Shown here: piece by piece, positions 6,619 to 13,358 of the stretch | Numbering within the stretch: the first letter of the stretch is position 1 | How the letters are laid out: every line of letters begins with the position of its first letter | From: Thermoleophilia bacterium | GTDB lineage: Bacteria; Actinomycetota; Thermoleophilia; Gaiellales; Gaiellaceae | Length of the DNA: 18,375 bases | Direction: 5' to 3' | Assembly (NCBI GenBank): GCA_025936595.1 | Contig: JAICTB010000011.1 | Location: 1-18,375, forward strand | The notes under the pieces: model-generated | Databases searched by the model: none | The model's input: the letters and a program-made list of their open reading frames with translations, nothing else | What the model was told of the DNA's origin: nothing | Translations under genes and position numbers: made by a program

Positions 6619-9255
6619 CTAGGCGGCGTCTTCGGCCGGCACGGGCTGCTCGGCGCGCTCAGGCTCCGGCGCCTCGGCAGGTGCAGCGCCCTTCTCCGCC
6701 GCCGCGCCCCCGGCAGCGCCGTTCTGTGCCGCCGTCGAGCCCTCAACCGGCTTCTTGCGCCGGCGGCGCCGCTTCTTCGGCGCCGCTTGCTGCCCGTCGC
6801 CGTTTTCCGGCGAAACCGCCTGCGCCGTGCCGGCCGTTCCCTCGGCGCCCGCCTTCTTCTTGCGCCTGCGCCTGCGGCGCGCGCGCGTCGGAGCCGCCTT
6901 CGGCTGCGGAAGGCTGTCCGCGATCCAGCCGGCCACCTCCTGGATCGAGCCGAGCCGCTCGCGTGCGGCTTCGAGCAGCTGGGTCGCGCGCGGCGTGTAA
7001 CCCTCGGCGGAAGCGAGCAGCGCGGCCCCGACCTCACGCGGCATCTCCAGCGCCGCGTTCACGAGCTTCGCCGCGTTCTCCTCGTGGCGGTGGCCGCGGG
7101 AGTTGGCGAGCGCTCCGAGCAGCCGCTTCGCGTCCGGGTACTCCTGCGACGCGCGACGGTCGAGCTGCTTGCGTACCGCGCGCGACAGGCGCCACGTCCA
7201 CCGCGCGAGAATCTGGTCGGGAGCCTCGGCCTTCCCGTCGGAGATCGCGCGCAGCATCGTGCGGACGCCCGCGGCCCGATCCTTCTCCCACGGCGGTGCG
7301 AGCGTCACGAGCGTGACGAGGTCGTCGAAGTCCGCACGCTCCACCTTCATCGACACGCGGTCCGCGAGCGCGATCAGGCGCAGGCGCCGGTTCGGGTTCT
7401 GCGCCGAGCATGTCGAGAGGAACGTCTCCATCGCCCGCTTCGACGCACCGCGAGCGGTGAGCTTCTCGACGAACGCCGCACGCTCGTCGAAGCGCAGCTG
7501 CCGGCCGGCAATCTCTCCCCAGAATTCCTGCTCGTCGCCGTCGAGGAACTTCGGATCGATGCGCTGCCATTCACGCGCGATCACCGCTTTGCGGCGGACG
7601 ACGTCGGGCGTCACCGGGACGAGCCACGATGCCGGCGTCAGCTTGCGCCGCGCACGACGCTGCTGCCGTCGGCGCGGAGCCGGCGTGACGCGCGCGCCCT
7701 CGCGGTAGAAGTCCGCATCGAGCAGCGAGTGCAGCGAGACGACGCGCTCGTTGTGCGTGGCGGCCTTCGGCGTGAAGTCGACGACGATGCCGGCCTCCTT
7801 CCGCGGATGGATGCGCATGATGCGCCCGATCCGCTGCTGGTAGACGCGCTTGGACGCCGTGGGGGCGAGATGCATGACGATCGTCGCGCGCGGCGAGTTC
7901 CAGCCTTCGGCGAGCAGCATCGCGTTGATCAGCACGTCGATCTCGCCGCGCTCGTAGCCGGCGAGAATCTCCGCGAGCTTCACGGGTGGCGTGCGGCCCG
8001 AAACCGCCTCCGCCTTGATGCCTGCGGCACGGAACGCCGTCGCCAGGTTGTACGCGTGCTCCACGCCCGCCGCATAGACGATGCCCGGTGTGTCGCCGAA
8101 GCGCTCCCGGTAGAGGGTCGCCGCCGCCATGTTGAGCGCCTCGTGGTCGAGGGCCTGCGCGAGCGCTCGCTCCTCGAAGTCTCCTCCGACGATCGGCACC
8201 TGGTTGATCGCCGCGACCGGCGGGACGCGCAGGCACCGGAGCGGCGCGATCAGGCCGCGCCGCGCTGCGTCCGCGAGCGGCAGGTCGTCGACCGACGCCG
8301 GGAAGACGTCCGAGACCTGCTTCGCGATCAGCTCCTCCGTCGCGGTCATGCCGATGTAGATCGGCTCGTGCAGCGAGCGGATCGCCGCCGACGTCTTCTC
8401 GCCGAGCGCGGTGTGCGCCTCGTCGCAGATCACGAGCTGGTACGCGTCGCGCGCGATCTCGCTCACGTGGCGTGCGAACCACGCGTACGTCTGGATCGTG
8501 ATCGGGCCGGCCGGGCGCTTCGCGGTATGTCCTTCGAGAATCGCGTCCGTGATGCGCGCTCCGTATCCGTGCTCGGTCAGTTCGCGGCGGAACTGGTCGA
8601 TCAGCAGGCGGCGGTGCGTGAGGATGAGCACGCCCTCGGTGGCCGCGGCCTCGACGAAGCCGGCGGCGGCGATCGTCTTGCCGGATGCCGTCGGGTGCCG
8701 GAACCGGTAGCGGCGCACGGCGCCTGGATCCTGCTCGACCGGCAGTGGCTCCTCCACGCCTTCGTCACCGTCCGCTTCCGGCGTCAGCTCGAGCTCGTCG
8801 TCCGGCTCGTCGTCCTCCTCGGCCGGCTCGTCGGGACCGTTGCCGTTGCCGTTCCCGTTCCCGTTCCCGTTCTCGCCCTTCTGCGCCGCTGCGATCAGCT
8901 CGGTCAGCATCCCGGCGAGCGCGTCGACCTGGTGTCGCCGGAGCTCGGTCCCGGATGCGAGATGCGGAGGCTTCTCCGAGAGCACGCGCTCCAGGCCGAG
9001 CATCAGCGCGTAGTGCACCTTCCACTCGGCTGACGGCGCGTCGCGCCCTTCTCCCATCTCCGCCAGGGCGTCGTCCAGCGCGCGCCGTCGCGCGGTGCCG
9101 GGAGCGAGCACGACGTCCGGCGTTTCGTCGGGACGCAGGAAGGGCTCGCCGGCCCAGCTCTCGGCGCGGAGGGCGCCGGCCCGCATGGCCGCCGCGTCCT
9201 CCGACTCGTTCGGAGATTGCGTAGTGGTTTCTGCCAATGCCCGCGGCACGCTCAC
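6619..9255 (-). CDS. SF2 DEAH-box helicase with acidic insert and basic C-terminal tail
   Basis: An 878-residue superfamily 2 helicase. Walker A PTASGKT is at 188-194, DEAH at 278-281, TAT (motif III) at 304-306, and helicase-C motifs at about 390-490 include LLAEGWNSPRA and motif VI QRIGRIMR (474-481). Between an RRHQVDAL segment near 106 and Walker A lies an unusual insert of about 55 residues: six Asn-Gly pairs (129-140) and then a run rich in Asp/Glu. The C terminus has two Lys/Arg clusters in an Ala/Pro/Glu-rich tail, suggesting nucleic-acid binding. The domain layout resembles restriction-type or RadD-like DEAD/DEAH proteins, but no nuclease or methylase partner is near. The GTG at 9255 is well supported by GAGGAGG 7 bases upstream. 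A TATTCT at 9321-9326 (minus) is a possible -10. Confidence 0.85.
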   Translation of the reverse strand: MSVPRALAETTTQSPNESEDAAAMRAGALRAESWAGEPFLRPDETPDVVLAPGTARRRALDDALAEMGEGRDAPSAEWKVHYALMLGLERVLSEKPPHLASGTELRRHQVDALAGMLTELIAAAQKGENGNGNGNGNGNGPDEPAEEDDEPDDELELTPEADGDEGVEEPLPVEQDPGAVRRYRFRHPTASGKTIAAAGFVEAAATEGVLILTHRRLLIDQFRRELTEHGYGARITDAILEGHTAKRPAGPITIQTYAWFARHVSEIARDAYQLVICDEAHTALGEKTSAAIRSLHEPIYIGMTATEELIAKQVSDVFPASVDDLPLADAARRGLIAPLRCLRVPPVAAINQVPIVGGDFEERALAQALDHEALNMAAATLYRERFGDTPGIVYAAGVEHAYNLATAFRAAGIKAEAVSGRTPPVKLAEILAGYERGEIDVLINAMLLAEGWNSPRATIVMHLAPTASKRVYQQRIGRIMRIHPRKEAGIVVDFTPKAATHNERVVSLHSLLDADFYREGARVTPAPRRRQQRRARRKLTPASWLVPVTPDVVRRKAVIAREWQRIDPKFLDGDEQEFWGEIAGRQLRFDERAAFVEKLTARGASKRAMETFLSTCSAQNPNRRLRLIALADRVSMKVERADFDDLVTLVTLAPPWEKDRAAGVRTMLRAISDGKAEAPDQILARWTWRLSRAVRKQLDRRASQEYPDAKRLLGALANSRGHRHEENAAKLVNAALEMPREVGAALLASAEGYTPRATQLLEAARERLGSIQEVAGWIADSLPQPKAAPTRARRRRRRKKKAGAEGTAGTAQAVSPENGDGQQAAPKKRRRRRKKPVEGSTAAQNGAAGGAAAEKGAAPAEAPEPERAEQPVPAEDAA
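8837..8872 (+). repeat. Six-copy hexanucleotide tandem repeat inside the helicase gene
   Basis: Two CCGTTG units are followed by four CCGTTC units without interruption. Read on the minus strand they encode the Asn-Gly run of the helicase insert. A unit of 6 bases keeps frame, so copy-number change would lengthen or shorten the linker by two residues. Confidence 0.85.
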
Positions 9256-9262
9256 CGTGCCG

Positions 9263-9269
9263 CCTCCTC
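9263..9269 (-). promoter_or_regulatory. Strong Shine-Dalgarno sequence of the helicase gene
   Basis: GAGGAGG on the minus strand, 7 bases before the GTG at 9255. It fixes this start, and it contrasts with the leaderless starts elsewhere in the window. Confidence 0.75.
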
Positions 9270-9358
9270 AAAAGATTGCGCCTCGCGCGTTGGAGATCCC
9301 CGTCGCGTTGCGCAGCCCGGAGAATACCCGATTCGCCGGCCGGCGGTCGGCTGTGTGC

Positions 9359-9922
9359 CTACGCGGCTGCGGCGACGAGCGACTCGAGGCGCGCCAGGAG
9401 CCAGGGAAGCTCGTTGCGCTCCGCCTCGAGAACCTGGCCCTGGAACTGGATCAGCATCCCGCCGCCGGGCGCGAGATGGTCGCCCGCTCCCGCGATCAAC
9501 CGCCGGTAGTGGTCGAGCCCGTCGCCGGAGGAGAAGACAGCGGCGGCGGGCTCATCCTCGTAGCCCGGCGTCTCCGGCGCGAGGTACGGCAGGTTCGCGA
9601 CGATCACGTCGAGATCGCGCGGGAGGCCGTCGAGGAGGTCACCGTGGACGAGGTGCACGCGCGCCCCCAGGCGCTCGGCGTTGAGCGAGGCGAGCCCGAG
9701 CGCGCGCGCACACGTGTCGCTCGCCCACACCTCGATCTGCGGCGCGCGCAGTGCGAGCGTGATCGCGATCGTGCCGGCACCGGTGCCGACGTCCGCCACG
9801 CGCACCGTCTCGACGCCGACGCGTGCGAGCGTCGCGTCCACCAGCTTCTCCGTCGTTACGCGCGGCGAGAAGACCCGGCCGGGGTCGGTGACGAACGTGA
9901 GACCGTGGAACCGCGTGCTCAT
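9359..9922 (-). CDS. PrmC/HemK-like class I SAM methyltransferase, catalytic domain only
   Basis: A 187-residue protein with SAM motif I ADVGTGAGTIA (43-53), an acidic residue in ASDTCARAL, and catalytic NLPY at 110-113. The following segment FSSGDGLDHYRRLIAGAGDHLAPGG is close to the PrmC signature around its GGxDGL motif. PrmC methylates the glutamine of the GGQ motif in release factors, but full-length PrmC is about 280 residues with an N-terminal helical domain that is missing here. A stand-alone N5-glutamine or other small-molecule methyltransferase is therefore equally possible. The ATG at 9922 lies 23 bases from the ATG of the divergent gene at 9946, with the 8-bp palindrome TTGTACAA (9929-9936) between them. 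The helicase follows 103 bases downstream. Confidence 0.75.
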   Translation of the reverse strand: MSTRFHGLTFVTDPGRVFSPRVTTEKLVDATLARVGVETVRVADVGTGAGTIAITLALRAPQIEVWASDTCARALGLASLNAERLGARVHLVHGDLLDGLPRDLDVIVANLPYLAPETPGYEDEPAAAVFSSGDGLDHYRRLIAGAGDHLAPGGGMLIQFQGQVLEAERNELPWLLARLESLVAAAA

Positions 9923-9945
9923 CTCATCTTGTACAACGTAGCTCG

Positions 9946-10578
9946 ATGAATTGGATTCCCTTCGCCGACGAGAAACGCCTTCGCTACGAGGACGTCCACG
10001 GCGAACTCGACGAGCGCGCGCTCGTGCGCCGCGGGAACTGCGCCTATGCCGCCGGTCTCGGTCTCCTGATGGCAGGCGATCTCGACGCCGCCGCGTGGCT
10101 CGCGCGGGCGGCCGGTCGATGGCGCGAGAGCTGGGACGCCTCGGAGCCGCACGACGCGTGGGGGAGGCCGATCGGCGCGCTGAAGGCGTCCCTGCTCGCG
10201 GGCGACGATGCGGCGGTCGAGGAGGTTGCTCGCTGGTCGCTCGAGCTGGGAACGGCGACAGCGGAGTCGCCGATCGGCCGCTACGCCGCCGCGCTCGCGC
10301 TGCTCGCACTCGGGCGGTGGGCGGAGGCCCGCCACGTCGCCGAGTCGCTGCGCGAGCTCGACGACTTCCCGCACGACGTCGCGGACGCACTCGCGTTCAT
10401 CGCCGCACACGACCCGATCGGCTGCGTCGAGGCGATCGAGTCCGTCGTCACCTCGTTCGAGACGCGGGAGGAATACCTCGAGGAAGCCGCCGTCGCCGAC
10501 ACCGCCCTCGTCCTGCACGAGCTCGCGCGAAGGCGGGGCATCGACCTGCCGCTGCCCGACTCTCCCGTCCTTCCTTAG
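9946..10578 (+). CDS. Hypothetical alpha-helical protein
   Basis: I do not recognise a family. The 210-residue product begins MNWIPFADEKRLRYED, has no signal peptide or membrane helix, and is rich in Ala, Leu, Glu and Arg. Repeated short amphipathic helices of the type LLAGDDAAVEEVARW, ALLALGRWAEARHVAE and ADTALVLHELARRRG suggest a helical-repeat (TPR-like) fold, so a protein-protein contact role is plausible but unproven. It is an isolated gene, divergent from the PrmC-like methyltransferase with only 23 bases between starts. Its TAG stop forms part of a hairpin that also contains the stop of the convergent regulator gene. Codon usage looks like that of its neighbours, and the antisense frames in this stretch are less convincing. 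Confidence 0.65.
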   Translation: MNWIPFADEKRLRYEDVHGELDERALVRRGNCAYAAGLGLLMAGDLDAAAWLARAAGRWRESWDASEPHDAWGRPIGALKASLLAGDDAAVEEVARWSLELGTATAESPIGRYAAALALLALGRWAEARHVAESLRELDDFPHDVADALAFIAAHDPIGCVEAIESVVTSFETREEYLEEAAVADTALVLHELARRRGIDLPLPDSPVLP

Positions 10579-10610
10579 AGCCCCTTTCACAATGAGAGGC
10601 AAGGAGCTCT
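10577..10610. terminator. Stem-loop bridging two convergent stop codons
   Basis: Left arm agagcccctt (10577-10586) pairs with right arm aaggagctct (10601-10610) with one C-A mismatch in ten, around a 14-base loop. It contains the last two bases of the TAG of the upstream plus-strand gene and the first-read T of the minus-strand TAA. It could terminate both convergent transcripts, although no long T-tract follows. Confidence 0.4.
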
Positions 10611-11158
10611 TAATCGGGATCCGGGTCGCCCTGCTCGATGGCGGGGTGAAACGCGATCGTGATCGTCTGCAGCGGCTGCGAGGGATCCTCCAGCTCGCTC
10701 AATTTCTCGACCAGCTCGTTCACCAGCAGGCGCACGGTCTCCGTCGCGAGCTTGGAGTGAACCTGAGCGCTGCGAAACGCGCCCTCGCCCGCGAAGAGGT
10801 CGAAGCCACGCTGCACGTCCTGCAGTTGTGCGGCCTGCAGCTCGCTCGCGAGACCCGCGGCACGGACCTCGCGACCCACCTTGAAGTGCTTCGCGACCGG
10901 CCGGTAGGGCTTCTCGCGCCCTTCTGCCGGTACGAGCTCGATCAACCCCGCACGGTGCAGCATGCGCACGTGGAAGTGGAGGTGCCCGGGATCGACCGCG
11001 AGGTGCGCGGCCAGCTCGCGATTCGTGAGCGGCTCGTCGGATGCGCCGAGAACCTGCAGCACCTTCAGGCGCAACGGATGCCCGAGCGCCTTCAACTGCT
11101 CCGGCAGCTCGATCTGGAGAACGTCCTGCGGTGTCGTCCGCTCGGGCGTCGTACTCAC
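10610..11158 (-). CDS. ArsR-like winged-helix transcriptional regulator
   Basis: A 182-residue protein. Residues 20-75 form a winged helix: LKALGHPLRLKVLQVL, then LTNRELAAHLAVDPGHLHFHVRMLHRAGLIEL with the recognition helix near DPGHLHFHVRML, then the wing. This matches the ArsR-like helix-turn-helix group. No cysteine metal site is visible and the protein has no Cys, so arsenite-type sensing is unlikely. Residues 85-180 form a helical extension, perhaps for dimerisation or ligand binding. The GTG start at 11158 overlaps the pgl stop by GTGA, so it is the third gene of the alkA-pgl-arsR operon. Its targets cannot be told; autoregulation of the operon is possible. Confidence 0.8.
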   Translation of the reverse strand: MSTTPERTTPQDVLQIELPEQLKALGHPLRLKVLQVLGASDEPLTNRELAAHLAVDPGHLHFHVRMLHRAGLIELVPAEGREKPYRPVAKHFKVGREVRAAGLASELQAAQLQDVQRGFDLFAGEGAFRSAQVHSKLATETVRLLVNELVEKLSELEDPSQPLQTITIAFHPAIEQGDPDPD

Positions 11159-11835
11159 CTCGGCTCCAGCTTCGACGCCGCGGCCTCGTCGAGGTACACC
11201 TCGACGGGAACCGATGCGAGACGGGCGAGGCTTGCAGGCACGTCGTGCGTCGGCTCGCCGCCGAACGCCCGCGCGACCGCATCGGCCTTCTCCTCGCCGC
11301 TCGTCAGGAAGACGATGCGATTCGCCGACTGGATCGTCGGAAGCGTCATCGTGACGCGTTCGACGAACGGCTCGAGGCCGGCCGGCCCGTGCGTCGCGCG
11401 GCGGTCGGTGGCGTCGAGCTGCGGAGACCCGGGGAAGAGCGAGGCCATGTGGCCGTCGGGGCCGAGGCCGAGCAGCATGAAGTGCAGCTCGACGCCGGCG
11501 AGCGCCTCGTCGAGCTCGCTCGCCGCATCCGTGGGGGCGAGCTCGCCGCGGATCCGGTGCACGGAGCGCGGCGGAACCTCGAGGTTCTCGAGCAGCGTTC
11601 GCTCCGCGAGGCGGTAGTTCGAGAGCTCGTCGTTTGGCGGCACGCAGCGCTCGTCACCCCACCAGAGGGTCACGCGGCCCCAGTCGGGCGCGCGCTCGGC
11701 GGCACGCTCGTAGGCGGCCCCCGGGCCGGAGCCGCCCGTGAGGACGATCGAGCCGCCCTGCTTCGCCTGTGCCGCGAGCAGCTCGCCGACGGTGGCGGCC
11801 GGGTCCTTCACGATCCTCAGCTCAGGCGGCGGCAC
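11155..11835 (-). CDS. pgl: 6-phosphogluconolactonase
   Basis: Pgl hydrolyses 6-phospho-glucono-1,5-lactone to 6-phosphogluconate, the second step of the oxidative pentose phosphate pathway, in the cytoplasm. From the GTG at 11835 it has 226 residues, typical of the family. Motifs: TGGSGP near 33-38, WWGDERCVP with a following SNY near 58-74, GLGPDGHMASLFPG at 123-136, and the MTLPTIQSANRIVFLTSGEEKA stretch. The start is uncertain: an ATG at 11862 gives 235 residues and overlaps the alkA-like gene by 41 bases, while the GTG at 11835 overlaps it by 14 bases; neither has a clear ribosome site. Both imply coupling. No zwf or other pathway gene is in the window. Confidence 0.88.
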   Translation of the reverse strand: MPPPELRIVKDPAATVGELLAAQAKQGGSIVLTGGSGPGAAYERAAERAPDWGRVTLWWGDERCVPPNDELSNYRLAERTLLENLEVPPRSVHRIRGELAPTDAASELDEALAGVELHFMLLGLGPDGHMASLFPGSPQLDATDRRATHGPAGLEPFVERVTMTLPTIQSANRIVFLTSGEEKADAVARAFGGEPTHDVPASLARLASVPVEVYLDEAAASKLEPR

Positions 11836-12676
11836 GAGCCAAGGGTACGAGACCGCGGGCATACCCTGCGAGGAGATAGACGCTCGCGAGCCCCGCCCAC
11901 TCGCCGTAGGGCTCGAGAAGGGCGTCCGTCTCCTCGGGCTCGGCCCAGCGCCCCCAGAGCGCCGAGGCGAGCTTCGCCAGCCCGAGGTCTCGCGCAAGCC
12001 CGCGCTCGTAGCGGCCAAGGCCTTCGAGGCAGACGACGCCGACCGACCACGGGCCGAGACCGCGCTCGCGCACGAGCCGCGCTGCGACTGCGCCGGTCGG
12101 CTGTCCCTTCAGACTTTCGAGATCGAGCGACCGGCAGAGGCGGACGAGGCACGACGCGCGCCGTGCACCGAGGCCGAGCCTCCCGAGCTGCGCCGGCGAG
12201 AAGCGTGCGAGCTCGGCGGCCGTCGGTGCCGCGTGCAGCCCGCCGAGCGCGGGGCCGGCCGCGCGGACGATCGTGCGCTCGATCTGCCGTGCGCGGCTCG
12301 CCTGGATCAGCTGCCCGGCGACCGCGCGGAGCAGCGCCTGCGCGACGGTGGCGGTGCGCATCGGCCGCAGGCCGCGAACGCGGCGCAGCGTCTCGGCGAG
12401 CAGCGGATCGCGAGCGAACCGGCGGAGGAAATCGGAGTGGTCGTCGTCGAGCCCGAGCGCGAACCGCACGTGGTCGACGCCCGCGTCGCTCTCGGCCGCG
12501 ACCACGATCGTCCCGTCAGGCCGCTGAAGCGCATGCACCGCTTCGAGCCGGTCATCGACCCGCAGCGTCGCGCGGTAGGTGCCGTCGACGACGACACGGG
12601 TCGCGTCGGACGCATGGCGCCCGGACTCGCGGAGGGAATACGGCCCGGTCGGGCTGAGCTCGGCGCGGACGTTCAT
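11822..12676 (-). CDS. DNA-3-methyladenine glycosylase II-like (HhH-GPD family)
   Basis: A 284-residue protein with an AlkA-like layout: an N-terminal beta-rich part to about 85, then a helical core. The helix-hairpin-helix RERGLGPWSVGVV is at 203-215 and the catalytic Asp is probably Asp230 in LARDLGLAK. The four-Cys FeS cluster of the endonuclease III branch is absent. The family excises alkylated bases such as 3-methyladenine by hydrolysing the N-glycosidic bond; the exact substrate range is inferred from the family. The ATG at 12676 has TAGTAT 6 bases upstream, predicting a leaderless mRNA, and GGAGG directly against the ATG is too close to serve as a ribosome site. It heads an operon with pgl and the ArsR-like gene. 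Confidence 0.83.
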   Translation of the reverse strand: MNVRAELSPTGPYSLRESGRHASDATRVVVDGTYRATLRVDDRLEAVHALQRPDGTIVVAAESDAGVDHVRFALGLDDDHSDFLRRFARDPLLAETLRRVRGLRPMRTATVAQALLRAVAGQLIQASRARQIERTIVRAAGPALGGLHAAPTAAELARFSPAQLGRLGLGARRASCLVRLCRSLDLESLKGQPTGAVAARLVRERGLGPWSVGVVCLEGLGRYERGLARDLGLAKLASALWGRWAEPEETDALLEPYGEWAGLASVYLLAGYARGLVPLARAAA

Positions 12677-12682
12677 CCTCCG

Positions 12683-12688
12683 ATACTA
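12683..12688 (-). promoter_or_regulatory. -10 element of the alkA-pgl-arsR operon (leaderless)
   Basis: TAGTAT on the minus strand, then cggagg (6 bases), then the ATG at 12676. It is the closest match to TATAAT among the promoters of this window. Confidence 0.6.
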
Positions 12689-12746
12689 GGGCTGAGAAGC
12701 TCCCGCGGGATGGCGCTCGGCACAACGGTCATTCTGCAAGGAGCTC

Positions 12747-12752
12747 TAAGGT
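12747..12752 (+). promoter_or_regulatory. -10 element of the methyltransferase-ligase pair (leaderless)
   Basis: TAAGGT, then agggcg (6 bases), then the ATG at 12759. The AAGGAG at 12738-12743 is 15 bases from the ATG, too far for a typical ribosome site, and lies upstream of the predicted transcript. Confidence 0.5.
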
Positions 12753-12758
12753 AGGGCG

Positions 12759-13358
12759 ATGTTGCGCAGGGCCGCCTCGAGGGTGTCGATGCGCAGCAGG
12801 GAGCGGAAGCTGCAGCTCTTCCTGGAGCTTCTCCGGCCGGGGCCGGAGACGACGGTGCTGGATGTCGGCGTGACAAACGCGCCCTTCGGCGGCGGGTCTA
12901 CCGACAACTTCTTCGAGGCGCGCTATCCGTGGCCCGAGCGGATCACGGGCGTCGGCCGCACGGAGCTCGATCGCTTCGCGGCGGCGTTTCCCTCCGTCCG
13001 GGCGGTACGCGCCGACGGCCGCGAGTTGCCGTTCGCCGACGGCGCGTTCGATCTCGGCTTCTCGAACGCCGTCGTCGAGCACGTCGCCGGCGGGCGCGAC
13101 GGGCAGCGCCGCTTCGTGCATGAGCTCTGCCGTGTCGCGCAGCGCGTATTCGTGACGACGCCGAATCGCTTCTTCCCGGTGGAGGTGCACACGCTGCTGC
13201 CGTTCGTGCACTGGCTGCCCGCAGGTGTACGCGAGCGGTTGATCCCGTTCGACGACGTGCTCGACCCGCTCGGCCCGAAGGCGCTCGCGGCGCTCTTTCC
13301 TTACAGCGTGCGTGTAATCAACACCGGCATGACGCTGATCGCAGTCGGGCCCGAATGA
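12759..13358 (+). CDS. Class I SAM-dependent methyltransferase (Methyltransf_11 type)
   Basis: A 199-residue protein. Motif I is VLDVGVTNAPFGGG near residues 33-46, unusual because the glycine-rich loop is replaced by DVGVTN. An acidic motif DGRELPFADGAFDLGFSNAVVEHV follows near 86-109, typical of the Methyltransf_11 group. The block TTPNRFFPVEVHTLLPFVHWLP is characteristic of a subfamily often found near glycan or surface-polymer genes (recollection of the family). The substrate is unknown. It precedes the O-antigen ligase-like gene with an ATGA overlap, so the two are co-translated; methylation of a glycan or lipid precursor is a reasonable inference, not shown. The start is supported by the leaderless -10. 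Upstream it is divergent from the alkA-like operon, 82 bases away. Confidence 0.8.
   Translation: MLRRAASRVSMRSRERKLQLFLELLRPGPETTVLDVGVTNAPFGGGSTDNFFEARYPWPERITGVGRTELDRFAAAFPSVRAVRADGRELPFADGAFDLGFSNAVVEHVAGGRDGQRRFVHELCRVAQRVFVTTPNRFFPVEVHTLLPFVHWLPAGVRERLIPFDDVLDPLGPKALAALFPYSVRVINTGMTLIAVGPE

Noticed and set aside
6787..9033. Very long open frame on the plus strand (748 codons) opposite the helicase gene
   Set aside because: It is antisense to a helicase with a full motif set, is extremely rich in Arg, and has no family motif. Long antisense frames are usual in GC-rich coding DNA.
9334..9345. Perfect 12-bp palindrome CGCCGGCCGGCG between the helicase and PrmC-like genes
   Set aside because: It consists only of C and G in simple alternation, expected fairly often in such DNA, and has no T-tract or clear position relative to a promoter.
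10599..12747. Exact 12-base direct repeat gcaaggagctct at 10599-10610 and 12736-12747, flanking the alkA-pgl-arsR operon
   Set aside because: Several identical 12-mer pairs are expected by chance in a window this long. The flanks diverge at once, and no integrase or transposase is present to suggest an insertion.
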